Shown: positions 17,894 through 26,132, counted from the stretch's first letter. The stretch: 64,000 nt of DNA from Limnohabitans sp. MORI2 (GCF_027925025.1 NZ_AP027058.1:806001-870000), one strand, 5' to 3'. Numbers and translations: made by a program. The notes: generated from the letters alone by a model not told the origin.

Positions 17894-18664
17894 ATGAGCA
17901 AGTTTGAACAAACCTACCCACGCCCCGAGCGCTTCAGCGAAGCCGAGTGGGCCGCACGTGTGCAGCTGGCTGCGGCCTACCGCATTGCCGATCACTTGGG
18001 CTGGACCGAGTTGATTTACAACCACATCTCTTTGCGCGTGCCGGGTGAGGAAGGTCACTTTCTCATCAATCCGTTTGGGTTGCACTATTCCGAGGTGTGC
18101 GCGTCTAACTTGGTGAAGGTCGATGTGCGCGGCAACATCATTGGCCATTCCGATTGGCCCATCAATCCCGCAGGTTTTACTTTTCATGGCGCCATTCATG
18201 AGCGCATGCCCGACGCACATTGCGTGATGCATGTTCACACCACGGCCACGCAGGCGGTGTGTTGTTTGAAGGATGGCTTGTCGTTCACCAACTTTTATGC
18301 GGCGCAGCTGTACGGCAAGATCGCGTATCACGACTTTGAGGGCATCACCGTGCATCTGGACGAGGGGATGCGCATCCTCGATAGCTCGAAAGGCATGCCC
18401 GTGCTTTTGCTGCGCAGCCATGGCCCCGTGACCATTGGTTTTAACTTGGCCAATGCGTTTTCATTGATGTGGTTGGTCAACCGTGCGTGCGAAGTGCAGC
18501 TGGCCTCGCAATCGATGGGCGAGACCTTAGCTATTCCCGTGCCTGTGCTTGAAAAATGTGTGCGCGACTCGTTGAACTTCGACCCAAAATTTGGTGGCGG
18601 GCAGGATGCTTTTGACGCTTTGCAACGCATCGTGGATCGCATCGATCCGAGTTACCGTGGTTGA
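17894..18664 (+). CDS. Class II aldolase/adducin-family protein
   Basis: This 256-residue protein has the adducin/class II aldolase fold: NHISLRVPGEEGHFLINPFG near residues 42-61, the zinc ligands in CVMHVHTTAT and a third histidine in LRSHGPVTIG. It is the last gene of the hpa run, 8 bases after gabD. No step of the standard homoprotocatechuate path needs it. It may handle a hydroxy-acid side product or perform a decarboxylation; this is inference. The ATG at 17894 is preferred over a TTG at 17882. Confidence 0.85.
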   Translation: MSKFEQTYPRPERFSEAEWAARVQLAAAYRIADHLGWTELIYNHISLRVPGEEGHFLINPFGLHYSEVCASNLVKVDVRGNIIGHSDWPINPAGFTFHGAIHERMPDAHCVMHVHTTATQAVCCLKDGLSFTNFYAAQLYGKIAYHDFEGITVHLDEGMRILDSSKGMPVLLLRSHGPVTIGFNLANAFSLMWLVNRACEVQLASQSMGETLAIPVPVLEKCVRDSLNFDPKFGGGQDAFDALQRIVDRIDPSYRG

Positions 18665-18677
18665 TCTAATTGCTTTT

Positions 18678-18710
18678 ATTTTGCATAGCCACCAATAAGA
18701 TATGCAAAAT
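18678..18710. promoter_or_regulatory. 10-base perfect inverted repeat upstream of the TRAP genes
   Basis: ATTTTGCATA (18678-18687) and TATGCAAAAT (18701-18710) are exact inverted copies separated by 13 bases, in the 138-base gap between the aldolase-like gene and the TRAP small subunit. The stem is AT-rich and followed by TTAAATACC, not a T-run, so an operator or regulatory hairpin fits better than a terminator. Confidence 0.6.
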
Positions 18711-18802
18711 TTAAATACCTGATAGAACGTAAATTCATGCAAGAAATGGCAGACCCTAGCCAAAATAGGGGCTGAAATATAAAAGACAGTTGAGGAGAAC
18801 TT

Positions 18803-19318
18803 ATGAGTGAAAGCAAAGCGCCAAGCTCTGGCGTTGACCGTGTGCTCGAGCTTTTGTGCGATGCCAGTGCCACCATCGGTGGTTTGGTGTTGGTGGCTAT
18901 TGCCTCGGTCACGGTGGTGAGCGTGATTGGGCGAGCATTTTTCTCACATCCCATCTTGGGCGATGTGGAGTTGGTGCAGTTGGGTTGTGCGGTGGTGGTG
19001 GCGTCATTTTTGCCTTACACACAATTTCGCAACGCCAACATCATTGTGGATTTTTTCACCACCAATGCATCGCAAGAGACTCAAACCAAATTAGACGGAT
19101 TTGGCACCTTGCTCTACACCTTGGTGATGGGTTTGGTGGCATGGCGTGTGGCAGTGGGGGGCATTGACATCAAGGCCAACCAGGAAACCTCCATGCTGAT
19201 GGCTTTGCCACTGTGGATTCCCTACATGTTGATGGTGCCTGGCTTGGTGTTGTGCACGGCCATTGGATTGGTTCAAACCCTAGAACACTTCGGTTTGATG
19301 AAGAAGGAAAACGTATGA
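18803..19318 (+). CDS. TRAP transporter small permease (DctQ family)
   Basis: This 171-residue inner-membrane protein has four hydrophobic segments (about residues 25-45, 55-75, 95-115 and 130-155), the normal DctQ layout. It carries family signatures VVSVIGRAFF and LPLWIPYMLMVPG. It pairs with the DctM and DctP proteins downstream to import an organic acid using a sodium gradient. A GAGGAG site precedes the start, and its stop overlaps the dctM start by 4 bases. Genomic context suggests an aromatic acid such as a hydroxyphenylacetate as substrate, which is inference. Confidence 0.9.
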   Translation: MSESKAPSSGVDRVLELLCDASATIGGLVLVAIASVTVVSVIGRAFFSHPILGDVELVQLGCAVVVASFLPYTQFRNANIIVDFFTTNASQETQTKLDGFGTLLYTLVMGLVAWRVAVGGIDIKANQETSMLMALPLWIPYMLMVPGLVLCTAIGLVQTLEHFGLMKKENV

Positions 19319-20637
19319 GCACGATGAGTATTGGCTTGTCCATGTTCGGCGCCATGTTGGTGCTGATGGCTGTTCGCGTGCCCATCGCGATTTCTATGTT
19401 TGTGCCAGGCGCCGTGGGGTACATGGCTTTGGCTGGTTGGTTGCCTTTGTTGTCGCACCTCAAGGGCGCGGTGTACAGCCGCGTGTCGATTTACGACTTG
19501 TCTGTCATTCCCCTGTTCATGTTGATGGGCGCGTTTGCCGTGCACGGCGGTTTGTCCAAAGCGCTGTTTGACTTTGCCAATGCCTTGCTCGGTCGCTTCA
19601 AGGGCGGCATGGCGATGGCGGGCGTGTTGGCCTGTGCCGCGTTTGGTTCCATCTCTGGTTCGACCGTGGCCACCACGGCCACGATTGCGCAGGTGGCTTA
19701 CCCCGAAATGCGTCGCATCAACTACTCCGGTCGATTGGCCACTGCGGCTTTGGCCACGGGCGGCACGATGGGTGTGCTGTTACCCCCATCTGTCACGTTG
19801 ATGGTCTATGCCATCTTGACTGAGCAAAACATCACCAAGATGTTCTTGGCGGCTTATGTGCCTGCGCTGTTGGCGGCCATCGGCTATCTGATCGCCATTG
19901 CGGTGATCGTGCGCATTCACCCCGACCAAGCGCCTCAAGCCCAAGCGGCTTCTGCCAGCGAAGTCATGAGCAGCGCCATGAACGTGTGGCCCATTGCTGC
20001 CATCTTCTTGGTGGTGTTTGGCGGTATTTATGGTGGTGTATTCACGGCCACCGAAGGTGCAGCCATTGGTAACGTGTTGACCTTTGCCATCACCTTGCTG
20101 CGTCGTGAAATGACGTTTGACAAGTTGGTCGCGTCTATCCGCACCACCGCACAGACTAGCGGCATGATCTTTTTGATCTTCATTGGCGCGGACATGATCA
20201 ACGCCTCTTTGGCTTTGTCCCAGTTGCCCGCGCAGTTGGCTGACATGGTGGGTCATTTGCAGATTTCACCCCTGGTGGTGATGGCTGGCATCATGATTTT
20301 TTACATCATCCTCGGCTGTGTGATGGATGAGATGTCCATGATTTTGCTGACTGTTCCCACCTTGTTTCCTGTGATCTTGGGCATGGACTTCTTCGGGTTA
20401 AACCCTTCTGACAAATCCCTGTGGTTTGGTATCCTGATCCTCACGGTGTGTGAGATTGGCATGATCTTCCCGCCTGTGGGTTTGAACGTGTACATCATGA
20501 ATGGCTTGGCCAAAGATGTGCCCATGGTGGAGACCTACAAGGGCGTGGTACCGTTCCTCATCACAGACGGCATTCGCTTGTCGTTGTTGATTGCTTTCCC
20601 CGTCATTTCGTTGTGGCTTGTCCACGCATTGACATAA
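19315..20637 (+). CDS. TRAP transporter large permease (DctM family)
   Basis: This 440-residue, highly hydrophobic DctM protein has about a dozen membrane segments. It shows the family motifs FGSISGSTVATTATIAQVAYPEM, GGTMGVLLPPSV and VFTATEGAAIGNV. The C-terminal signature is GMIFPPVGLNVYIMNG. I chose the ATG at 19315, which overlaps the dctQ stop (ATGA), over an upstream in-frame start inside dctQ. It forms the sodium-coupled translocation channel of the TRAP system with its two neighbours. Confidence 0.93.
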   Translation: MSTMSIGLSMFGAMLVLMAVRVPIAISMFVPGAVGYMALAGWLPLLSHLKGAVYSRVSIYDLSVIPLFMLMGAFAVHGGLSKALFDFANALLGRFKGGMAMAGVLACAAFGSISGSTVATTATIAQVAYPEMRRINYSGRLATAALATGGTMGVLLPPSVTLMVYAILTEQNITKMFLAAYVPALLAAIGYLIAIAVIVRIHPDQAPQAQAASASEVMSSAMNVWPIAAIFLVVFGGIYGGVFTATEGAAIGNVLTFAITLLRREMTFDKLVASIRTTAQTSGMIFLIFIGADMINASLALSQLPAQLADMVGHLQISPLVVMAGIMIFYIILGCVMDEMSMILLTVPTLFPVILGMDFFGLNPSDKSLWFGILILTVCEIGMIFPPVGLNVYIMNGLAKDVPMVETYKGVVPFLITDGIRLSLLIAFPVISLWLVHALT

Positions 20638-20661
20638 CAATTTTTATAACTGGAGATACAC

Positions 20662-21696
20662 ATGAAAACTCGTTTTCTCAAAGTCGCCACTGCTGCAGCC
20701 TTGGTTGCAGCGATGAGCCCAGCGGCCATGGCCCAAGAAGTGACGCTCAAAGTGCACCACTTCTTGCCCGCATCTTCTTTTGCACAAACCTTGTTCATTC
20801 AACCTTGGTGTGATCGCATCGCCAAAGAGTCGAACAACAAGATGAAGTGCCAGATTTATCCATCCATGCAATTGGGTGGTTCGCCCCCCCAGTTGTTTGA
20901 ACAAGCACGTGACGGCGTGGCTGATGTGGTCTGGACATTGCCCGGTTACACAGCGGGTCGTTTCCCATCGGTGGAAGTCTTTGAAATGCCTTTCATGATG
21001 CAAAGCCCAGAAGCCACCAGCAAGGCGGTGTGGGACTACGTCGAGCAATACGCCAAGCCTGAATTCAAAGACGTGAAAGCTTTGGCTTTCCACGTGCACG
21101 GCGACGGTGTGTTCCACATGGTCAACAAACCCATCCGCACAGCGGCCGATTTGAAGGGCGTGAAGTTGCGCGCACCGACACGTGCCACCAACAAGTTCAT
21201 CGCCATGTTGGGCGCCACCCCTGTGAGCATGCCAGTGCCGCAAGTGGGTGACGCTTTGTCTAAGGGTGTGATCGACGGCGCTGTGGTGCCTTACGAGGTG
21301 GTGCCTGCGGTGAAGATTCAAGAGTTGGTCAAGTACCACTCGGAGACCGACCCAGCTGAACCAGCGTTCTACACGTCTGTGTTCATCTTCGCGATGAACC
21401 AAGCCAAGTACGACTCGCTCTCTCCTGAGTTGAAAAAAGTGATTGACCGCAACAGCGGCCAAGCGCTCTCTGGCATGGCTGGCAAGGCGTTCTTGCAAGC
21501 TGACGGTGAAGGTAAAAAACTCATCAACAAAGCTGCAGTGAATGTGATTCCTAAAGCGGAATTGGAAAACTGGAAAAAGTTGTCTCAACCTTTGTTTGAC
21601 TCATGGGTCTCTGACATGAACAGCAAAGGCCATAACGGCAAACAAATGCTCGATGGCGCTAAGTCGCTCATCGCCAAGCATCAAGACGGCAAGTGA
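20662..21696 (+). CDS. TRAP transporter substrate-binding protein (DctP family)
   Basis: This 344-residue periplasmic protein starts with a signal peptide (MKTRFLKVATAAALVAAMSPAAMAQ) and follows the DctP fold: KVHHFLPASSF, GGSPPQLFEQARDGVADVVWTLPGYTAGRFP, FHVHGDGVFHMVNKPIRTAADLKGVKLRAPTR (carboxylate-binding Arg region) and GVIDGAVVPYEVVP. It captures the ligand for the DctQM permease encoded just upstream. A GGAGA site precedes the start and a strong terminator ends the transcript. The ligand is not identifiable from sequence alone; an aromatic acid fits the neighbours. Confidence 0.92.
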   Translation: MKTRFLKVATAAALVAAMSPAAMAQEVTLKVHHFLPASSFAQTLFIQPWCDRIAKESNNKMKCQIYPSMQLGGSPPQLFEQARDGVADVVWTLPGYTAGRFPSVEVFEMPFMMQSPEATSKAVWDYVEQYAKPEFKDVKALAFHVHGDGVFHMVNKPIRTAADLKGVKLRAPTRATNKFIAMLGATPVSMPVPQVGDALSKGVIDGAVVPYEVVPAVKIQELVKYHSETDPAEPAFYTSVFIFAMNQAKYDSLSPELKKVIDRNSGQALSGMAGKAFLQADGEGKKLINKAAVNVIPKAELENWKKLSQPLFDSWVSDMNSKGHNGKQMLDGAKSLIAKHQDGK

Positions 21697-21714
21697 TTCA
21701 CTTGCGCTGAAATC

Positions 21715-21743
21715 AAAAGGGCCGCAGATGCGGCCCTTTTTTA
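21715..21743 (+). terminator. Rho-independent terminator ending the TRAP genes
   Basis: Arms AAAAGGGCCGCA (21715-21726) and TGCGGCCCTTTT (21729-21740) are perfect inverted copies and run into TTTA. The hairpin also faces the convergent hslR gene, so it may work in both directions. Confidence 0.93.
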
Positions 21744-21748
21744 TGTAT

Positions 21749-22153
21749 TCAATCGTCAGCGCTGGCACTCCAACGGTCGTTCCATGCGTGCTCTATTTTT
21801 CGTCGATCACGCTTGGTGGGACGGCCATGTTCAATGCTGTGTGCTGGCTCAAATGCGAGCCGGTTGAGTTCGGCCTGTTTGGCCCGTAAGGCCACGCTCT
21901 CGGGTGTTTCTTCGTAGAGTTGTTGGGCCACGGGCGCAGGGCCTCGCATGCTGCTCAGGCCTTTGACCACAATGGTTTTGGTCACCGGGCCTTGGCGCAC
22001 CGTGAGGGTGTCGCCCACACGCACCTCACGCGCAGGCTTGACATCTTGGCCGTTGATTTGCACGCGGTGTTTGGTGACCTCATCGCAGGCCAAACTGCGT
22101 GTTTTGTAAAACCGCGCGGCCCACAGCCATTTGTCGATGCGCACACCGTCCAT
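21749..22153 (-). CDS. hslR: S4-domain RNA-binding heat shock protein Hsp15
   Basis: This 134-residue protein opens with the S4 motif RIDKWLWAARFYKTRSLACDEVTKHRVQINGQDVKPAREVRVGDTLTV and ends in a basic tail (GRPTKRDRRKIEHAWN). This is the build of Hsp15, which recycles 50S subunits carrying nascent chains. The start is 3 bases after the stop of the HAD gene, so the two are co-transcribed. Confidence 0.9.
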   Translation of the reverse strand: MDGVRIDKWLWAARFYKTRSLACDEVTKHRVQINGQDVKPAREVRVGDTLTVRQGPVTKTIVVKGLSSMRGPAPVAQQLYEETPESVALRAKQAELNRLAFEPAHSIEHGRPTKRDRRKIEHAWNDRWSASADD

Positions 22154-22156
22154 GCT

Positions 22157-22855
22157 TTAGCCTTTGACGATGTCCAGCACTTTAGAAAGGTCGTGGCCCA
22201 TGTGGGTGGGGCGGGGGCCGATGGTTTCAAAGGGCAGGTGCTGGCGGTTCACCCACAGGGTGGTAAAGCCATACCAAGTGGCGCCCAGCGCGTCCCAGCC
22301 ATTGCTCGACACAAACAGCACGTTGGTGCGGTCGCTCACGGGGATGGTGTGCTGCACCAGGCCATAGCTCTCGGGGCTGGTTTTGAAGCGGCGAATGGTG
22401 TCGACCGAAATCACGTGGTCTAAGCACTCGGTCATGCCCGCGCTTTGCACGGCGGTTTGCAGCATTTCGCGGTTGCCGTTAGACAAGATGGCGGTGGTGA
22501 TGCCTTGGCGCTTCAAGGCTTGCAGCACGCCCAAGTTTTCAGGAAAGGCAGTGAGCTTGGCGTACTGGCCCATGAGTGCGTCGATGTGCGCGGGCTGGGC
22601 GTCGAGCTTTAAGCGTTCAAGCGTGTACTCGAGCGCACGGCGGGTGATGTCCCAAAAGCTCAGGTAATACTGGCTGCCCTCGAGCGTGTGCGGGTCAGAC
22701 AGGCTGATGAGGCGGGTGTAGTCAATTTGCTTGTCGCGCCACATCACCGAGATCGCCGCACCTTGGCCGGGGTAGAGCTGTTCGGCCAGTGCACCAATGC
22801 TGTACACATCAAACAAGGTGCCATAGGCATCGAACACAACAGCTTGAATGGCCAT
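22157..22855 (-). CDS. Haloacid dehalogenase type II (HAD superfamily)
   Basis: This 232-residue protein has HAD motif I AVVFDAYGTLFDVYSI (nucleophilic Asp; Tyr and Gly as in L-2-haloacid dehalogenases), motif II TAILSNGNREML and the Lys/Asp motifs RRFKTSPESYGLV...FVSSNGWDALGA. These are characteristic of L-2-haloacid dehalogenase, which converts L-2-haloacids to D-2-hydroxyacids. The physiological substrate is uncertain because many chromosomal members are annotated only by family. It has a good GGAG site and is followed by hslR. Confidence 0.85.
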   Translation of the reverse strand: MAIQAVVFDAYGTLFDVYSIGALAEQLYPGQGAAISVMWRDKQIDYTRLISLSDPHTLEGSQYYLSFWDITRRALEYTLERLKLDAQPAHIDALMGQYAKLTAFPENLGVLQALKRQGITTAILSNGNREMLQTAVQSAGMTECLDHVISVDTIRRFKTSPESYGLVQHTIPVSDRTNVLFVSSNGWDALGATWYGFTTLWVNRQHLPFETIGPRPTHMGHDLSKVLDIVKG

Positions 22856-22873
22856 GGGCGGCTCCTGGTGGTT

Positions 22874-23242
22874 TTAAGCGTTAGGGCGCAGGCAACAGGT
22901 GTCGCCGCTGGCGGGGCGCTCGATGCTGATGCGGTCAATGTGGGGCAACGAGGTTTTGAGTTCGTTGTAGATGAACACGCACAGGTTTTCAAGCGTGGCA
23001 GGTCCGAGGCCTTTGACTTCGTCCAAGAAATGGTGGTCGAGCTTCTCGCGCACTTTTTCAACTTCTTTGCGCAGGTAGGCCAAGTCCATCATCATGCCGC
23101 TGGCAGGGTCGGGCTGGCCGGCGATGGTGACTTCGGCATGGTAGGTGTGGCCGTGGATGCGCAGGCTGCCTTCGGCGTCGATGGTGCGGTGCAGGGTGTG
23201 AGCCGCTTCAAAGTAAAAGCGCTGGCTGAGTTCAAATTTCAT
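22874..23242 (-). CDS. queD: 6-carboxytetrahydropterin synthase-family protein (QueD)
   Basis: This 122-residue PTPS-fold protein retains the zinc histidines H15, H30 and H32 (FEAAHTLH...RIHGHTYH) and the downstream LDHHFLDEV. It should convert dihydroneopterin triphosphate to 6-carboxytetrahydropterin for queuosine synthesis. The usual catalytic cysteine of the CxxxHGH motif is replaced by Ser26 (SLRIHGH), and two cysteines occur near the C-terminus (GDTCCLRPNA). I chose ATG 23242, which overlaps the queE stop by 4 bases, rather than an upstream start inside queE. The tight queE coupling supports a role in deazaguanine synthesis despite the odd residue. Confidence 0.85.
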   Translation of the reverse strand: MKFELSQRFYFEAAHTLHRTIDAEGSLRIHGHTYHAEVTIAGQPDPASGMMMDLAYLRKEVEKVREKLDHHFLDEVKGLGPATLENLCVFIYNELKTSLPHIDRISIERPASGDTCCLRPNA

Positions 23243-23874
23243 CGGATACCAATCCATTTATGGGTTTGCACGCTGAGCTTCCAGCGGGGGTGTGTTTGGC
23301 AGTAGGCCACGGCGGCGGCGGTGTTGGCGGCGGCTTGGGCGTTGTCCAGGGGCTGCAAGTAAAAGTGGTCAAACGCTAAGGCCTCAAACTGCGAGGGTTC
23401 TTGACCCGCTTGGGGGTAGACCAGCTTCAACTCTTGGCCTTGTTGCACCACGATTTGGCTACCCGCTTTGGGGCTGATGCATAACCAGTCAATGCCGGCG
23501 GGAGGTTGCACGGTGCCGTTGCTTTCCACCGCAACTTCAAACCCCTGCGCGTGCAGGGCTTGCACCAAGGCCTCGTCCACTTGCAGCAATGGTTCGCCAC
23601 CGGTGAGCACCACAAAGCGGTGCGCTGTGTCTGTGCTGGGCCAAAAGCTGGCAATGGCAGCAGCCAAGGCCTGGGCAGAGTCGAACTTGCCACCATGCGT
23701 GCCGTCGGTGCCCACAAAGTCGGTGTCGCAGAACTGGCAAATGGCCGAGCTGCGGTCCTCTTCGCGGCCGCTCCACAAATTGCAGCCGGCAAAACGGCAA
23801 AACACGGCGGGGCGGCCTGCATGCCGGCCTTCGCCTTGCAAGGTGTAGAACATTTCTTTCACGCTGTACGTCAT
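23239..23874 (-). CDS. queE: 7-carboxy-7-deazaguanine synthase
   Basis: This 211-residue radical-SAM protein performs the ring contraction that makes 7-carboxy-7-deazaguanine. The N-terminus VKEMFYTLQGEGRHAGRPAVFCRFAGCNLW is diagnostic. The cluster cysteines have C-X14-C-X2-C spacing (CNLWSG...ICQFCDTDF) rather than the canonical CX3CX2C, the variant known from Burkholderia QueE. It also has VVLTGGEPLLQ. It overlaps queD by 4 bases. Confidence 0.94.
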   Translation of the reverse strand: MTYSVKEMFYTLQGEGRHAGRPAVFCRFAGCNLWSGREEDRSSAICQFCDTDFVGTDGTHGGKFDSAQALAAAIASFWPSTDTAHRFVVLTGGEPLLQVDEALVQALHAQGFEVAVESNGTVQPPAGIDWLCISPKAGSQIVVQQGQELKLVYPQAGQEPSQFEALAFDHFYLQPLDNAQAAANTAAAVAYCQTHPRWKLSVQTHKWIGIR

Positions 23875-23930
23875 GCTCGCTATTTTCGCAGCAAGTCAGG
23901 CGTCAACTTGGTGTGGGCCAATTCGCCCTT

Positions 23931-24659
23931 ATGACTGACTTTTCCAAACTCTTTGCACCCACGGGCGCGTTGCGCGTGGCCATCAACGTGGGCAACCCCA
24001 TCTTGGCGCGACGACACCCCGACAGCGGCGAGCCCGAGGGCGTGTCCATCGACCTTGCCACGCAATTGGCCCAGCGCTTGGGCGTGCCTTTGAAGCTGGT
24101 GGTGTTTGAAGCTGCCAGCAAATCGGTCGAGGCCTTGGCCCAAGACGTGGCCGATATGGGCTTTTTTGCCATCGACCCCACACGTGGCGAAACCATTGCC
24201 TTCACCACGCCCTATGTGTTGATTCATGGCGCGTACATGGTCAAGCAAGATTCGCCGCTGCACAGCAACGACGAGGTCGACCGTGCGGGCCACACCGTGG
24301 TGGTGGGCAAGGGCAGCGCGTACGACCTGTACTTGAGCCGCGAGCTCAAAGCCGCCGAGCTGGTGCGTAGCCCCACCTCACCCGAGGTGGTGAGCTTCTT
24401 TTTAGAACACGGCCACGATGTGGCAGCGGGTGTGAAGCCGCAACTCGAAGCTGAGCTGCCCAAACACCCCAACTTGCGCATGTTGCCGGGGCACTTCATG
24501 GTCATCTCGCAAGCCATGGGCGTGCCCAAAAACCGTGGCCCCGAAGCGCAGGCCTACCTCACGCAGTTTGTGGAAGACATGAAGGCCGCAGGCGTGGTGG
24601 CTGATGCCATGACGCGCCACCGCATTGAAGGCGCGACGCTCGCGCCTATAGGCGGCTAA
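23931..24659 (+). CDS. Solute-binding protein family 3-like protein without signal peptide
   Basis: This 242-residue protein matches the amino-acid-type periplasmic binding fold: ALRVAINVGNPILARR at the start, GVSIDLATQLAQRLGVPLKLVVFEAASKSVEAL, DMGFFAIDPTRGETIAFTTPYVLIHGAYMV and a second lobe VVGKGSAYDLYLSRELK. No signal peptide or lipobox precedes the domain, whether starting at ATG 23931 or the in-frame GTG at 23913, so as drawn it would be cytoplasmic. No ABC permease or ATPase lies nearby. It is divergent from queE, whose start is 57 bases away. Confidence 0.75.
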   Translation: MTDFSKLFAPTGALRVAINVGNPILARRHPDSGEPEGVSIDLATQLAQRLGVPLKLVVFEAASKSVEALAQDVADMGFFAIDPTRGETIAFTTPYVLIHGAYMVKQDSPLHSNDEVDRAGHTVVVGKGSAYDLYLSRELKAAELVRSPTSPEVVSFFLEHGHDVAAGVKPQLEAELPKHPNLRMLPGHFMVISQAMGVPKNRGPEAQAYLTQFVEDMKAAGVVADAMTRHRIEGATLAPIGG

Positions 24660-24695
24660 GCTGGGGCCGCATCGTGCAGCGCTGACAATACGTCC

Positions 24696-25343
24696 ATGAA
24701 CGTTACCGTGACCGACACCCTCAGTGGGGTGCAAACCAGCCTTGAACTCGCGGGCACGATTGCCTTTGCGCTTTCGGGCGTGGTCGAGGCCGCGCGCAAA
24801 AAGCTCGATGCTGTAGGCGTGTGCGCCGTGGCCTGTGTGGCCGCGTTTGGCGGCGGCACGTTGCGCGATGTGCTGCTGGACCGTCGGCCTTTGTTTTGGA
24901 TTGAACAGTCGTGGTACTTGTGGTGCGTGCTGGCGCTGTGCGTGATTGCCATGCAGCTGATGCGCGCCAAACACTTTCGCCCCACCGAAAAAACCATGCA
25001 GTGGCCCGACGCCTTGGGCTTGGGGCTGTTTGCCGCCAGCGGCACCCAGATTGCGCTGGACATGCAAATGCCTGCGCTCATCGCGGTGCTGATGGGGGTC
25101 ATCACCGCCACCTTTGGCGGCGTGTTGCGCGACATTGTGTGCAACGAAATCCCCACTGCGTTTCACGACCATCACCCCTATGCGGTGTGTGCGTTTTTTG
25201 GCGGCTGGGTGGTGGTGGGTTTGAACTGGTTGGCGCTCGATCCCAACGCTGTGTTGATGATTGGCGCGGCGACCGTCACAGCGCTGCGCTTGGCGGCGCT
25301 GTACTTTGAGTGGCGGCTGCCTGCTTGGAAGATTGAGGACTGA
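24696..25343 (+). CDS. TRIC/UPF0126-family membrane protein
   Basis: This 215-residue protein contains two tandem copies of the UPF0126 (YicG/TRIC) unit. Each has a Gly-rich helix: GTIAFALSGVVEAARKKLDAVGVCAVACVAAFGGGTLRDVLL and GLGLFAASGTQIALDMQ...VITATFGGVLRDIVCNEIP. Seven hydrophobic segments are apparent. Prokaryotic TRIC homologues form trimeric cation channels, so an inner-membrane ion channel is likely; the ion is unknown. It starts 36 bases after the solute-binding-like gene and is convergent with the GntR regulator gene. Confidence 0.85.
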   Translation: MNVTVTDTLSGVQTSLELAGTIAFALSGVVEAARKKLDAVGVCAVACVAAFGGGTLRDVLLDRRPLFWIEQSWYLWCVLALCVIAMQLMRAKHFRPTEKTMQWPDALGLGLFAASGTQIALDMQMPALIAVLMGVITATFGGVLRDIVCNEIPTAFHDHHPYAVCAFFGGWVVVGLNWLALDPNAVLMIGAATVTALRLAALYFEWRLPAWKIED

Positions 25344-25349
25344 GTCTAC

Positions 25350-26132
25350 TCAGCTCATCATTTGACGGCGTCGCTCTTTGCTGTTGGTCAAATGCGTGCG
25401 CATCGCGGCGCGAGCCGCTTCTGGGTCTTGGTTGCGAATGGCGTTCAAGATGCTCTCGTGCTCCATATTCACTTTGCGCAAATAGGCTTCACGCTCTTCG
25501 GCCACTGGCTTGGATTTGCCTTTTTCAAGTCGTGCGCGAGGAATGATGGAGGTGCCCAGTGACACCATCAAGTCGGCGTAATACGGATTTTGCGACGCCC
25601 TGACGATGTTCAGATGAAACTGAAAATCGGCAGCCACGGCATCTTGGCCCGCTTCAATGGCCGCTTGGATAGCTTTGAGCGAAGTCTCAATGTCTTTCAA
25701 ATTTTTGTCGGTGCGGCGCATGGCGGCTAGTGAGGCAGCTTCCACCTCAATGCCAATGCGCAACTCCAGTACCGCAATCACGTCTTTCAAAGTGGTGAAA
25801 TCTTCTTGGCTCAGCTTGAACGTCGGGTTGTCGTTCAGGCCCACGATGAAGGTGCCAATGCCATGTCGTGTCACCACCAAGCCCGCAGCTTGCAGGCGCG
25901 AGATAGCTTCGCGCACCACGGTGCGGCTGACGCCATATTGCGCTTCGATGGCGGCCTCGGAGGGGAGTTTGTCGCCGACCTTGAGTCGGCCATCGCGGAT
26001 GCGATCGCCCAAGGCGTCGACCAGCTCTTGGGCGAGGCTTTTATGTTTGGTGAGAGGTTGAACCTTGTCGCTCACGGCAAAACTCGTCGGAGAAGTCGTT
26101 ACTGAATAGGGTAGATGATGCAATGCTAACAT
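25350..26132 (-). CDS. FadR/GntR-family transcriptional regulator
   Basis: This 260-residue regulator has a GntR winged helix (LAQELVDALGDRIRDGRLKVGDKLPSEAAIEAQYGVSRTVVREAISRLQAAGLVVTRHGIGTFIV). An FCD all-helical effector domain follows, with metal-type residues in HLNIVRASQNPYY and MEHESILNAI. I placed the start at ATG 26132; a TTG at 26141 and later starts nearer the HTH are possible. It is divergent from the SMP-30 gene and heads the hexuronate region. It is a likely repressor of it, responding to a hexuronate or aldarate (inference). Operator-like repeats occur at its own start and before the uronate dehydrogenase gene. Confidence 0.9.
   Translation of the reverse strand: MLALHHLPYSVTTSPTSFAVSDKVQPLTKHKSLAQELVDALGDRIRDGRLKVGDKLPSEAAIEAQYGVSRTVVREAISRLQAAGLVVTRHGIGTFIVGLNDNPTFKLSQEDFTTLKDVIAVLELRIGIEVEAASLAAMRRTDKNLKDIETSLKAIQAAIEAGQDAVAADFQFHLNIVRASQNPYYADLMVSLGTSIIPRARLEKGKSKPVAEEREAYLRKVNMEHESILNAIRNQDPEAARAAMRTHLTNSKERRRQMMS

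Noticed and set aside
20644-21588. 314-codon minus-strand frame opposite the TRAP DctP gene
   Set aside because: The plus strand encodes a clear DctP protein with a signal peptide; the antisense is rich in His/Arg/Leu and matches no family.
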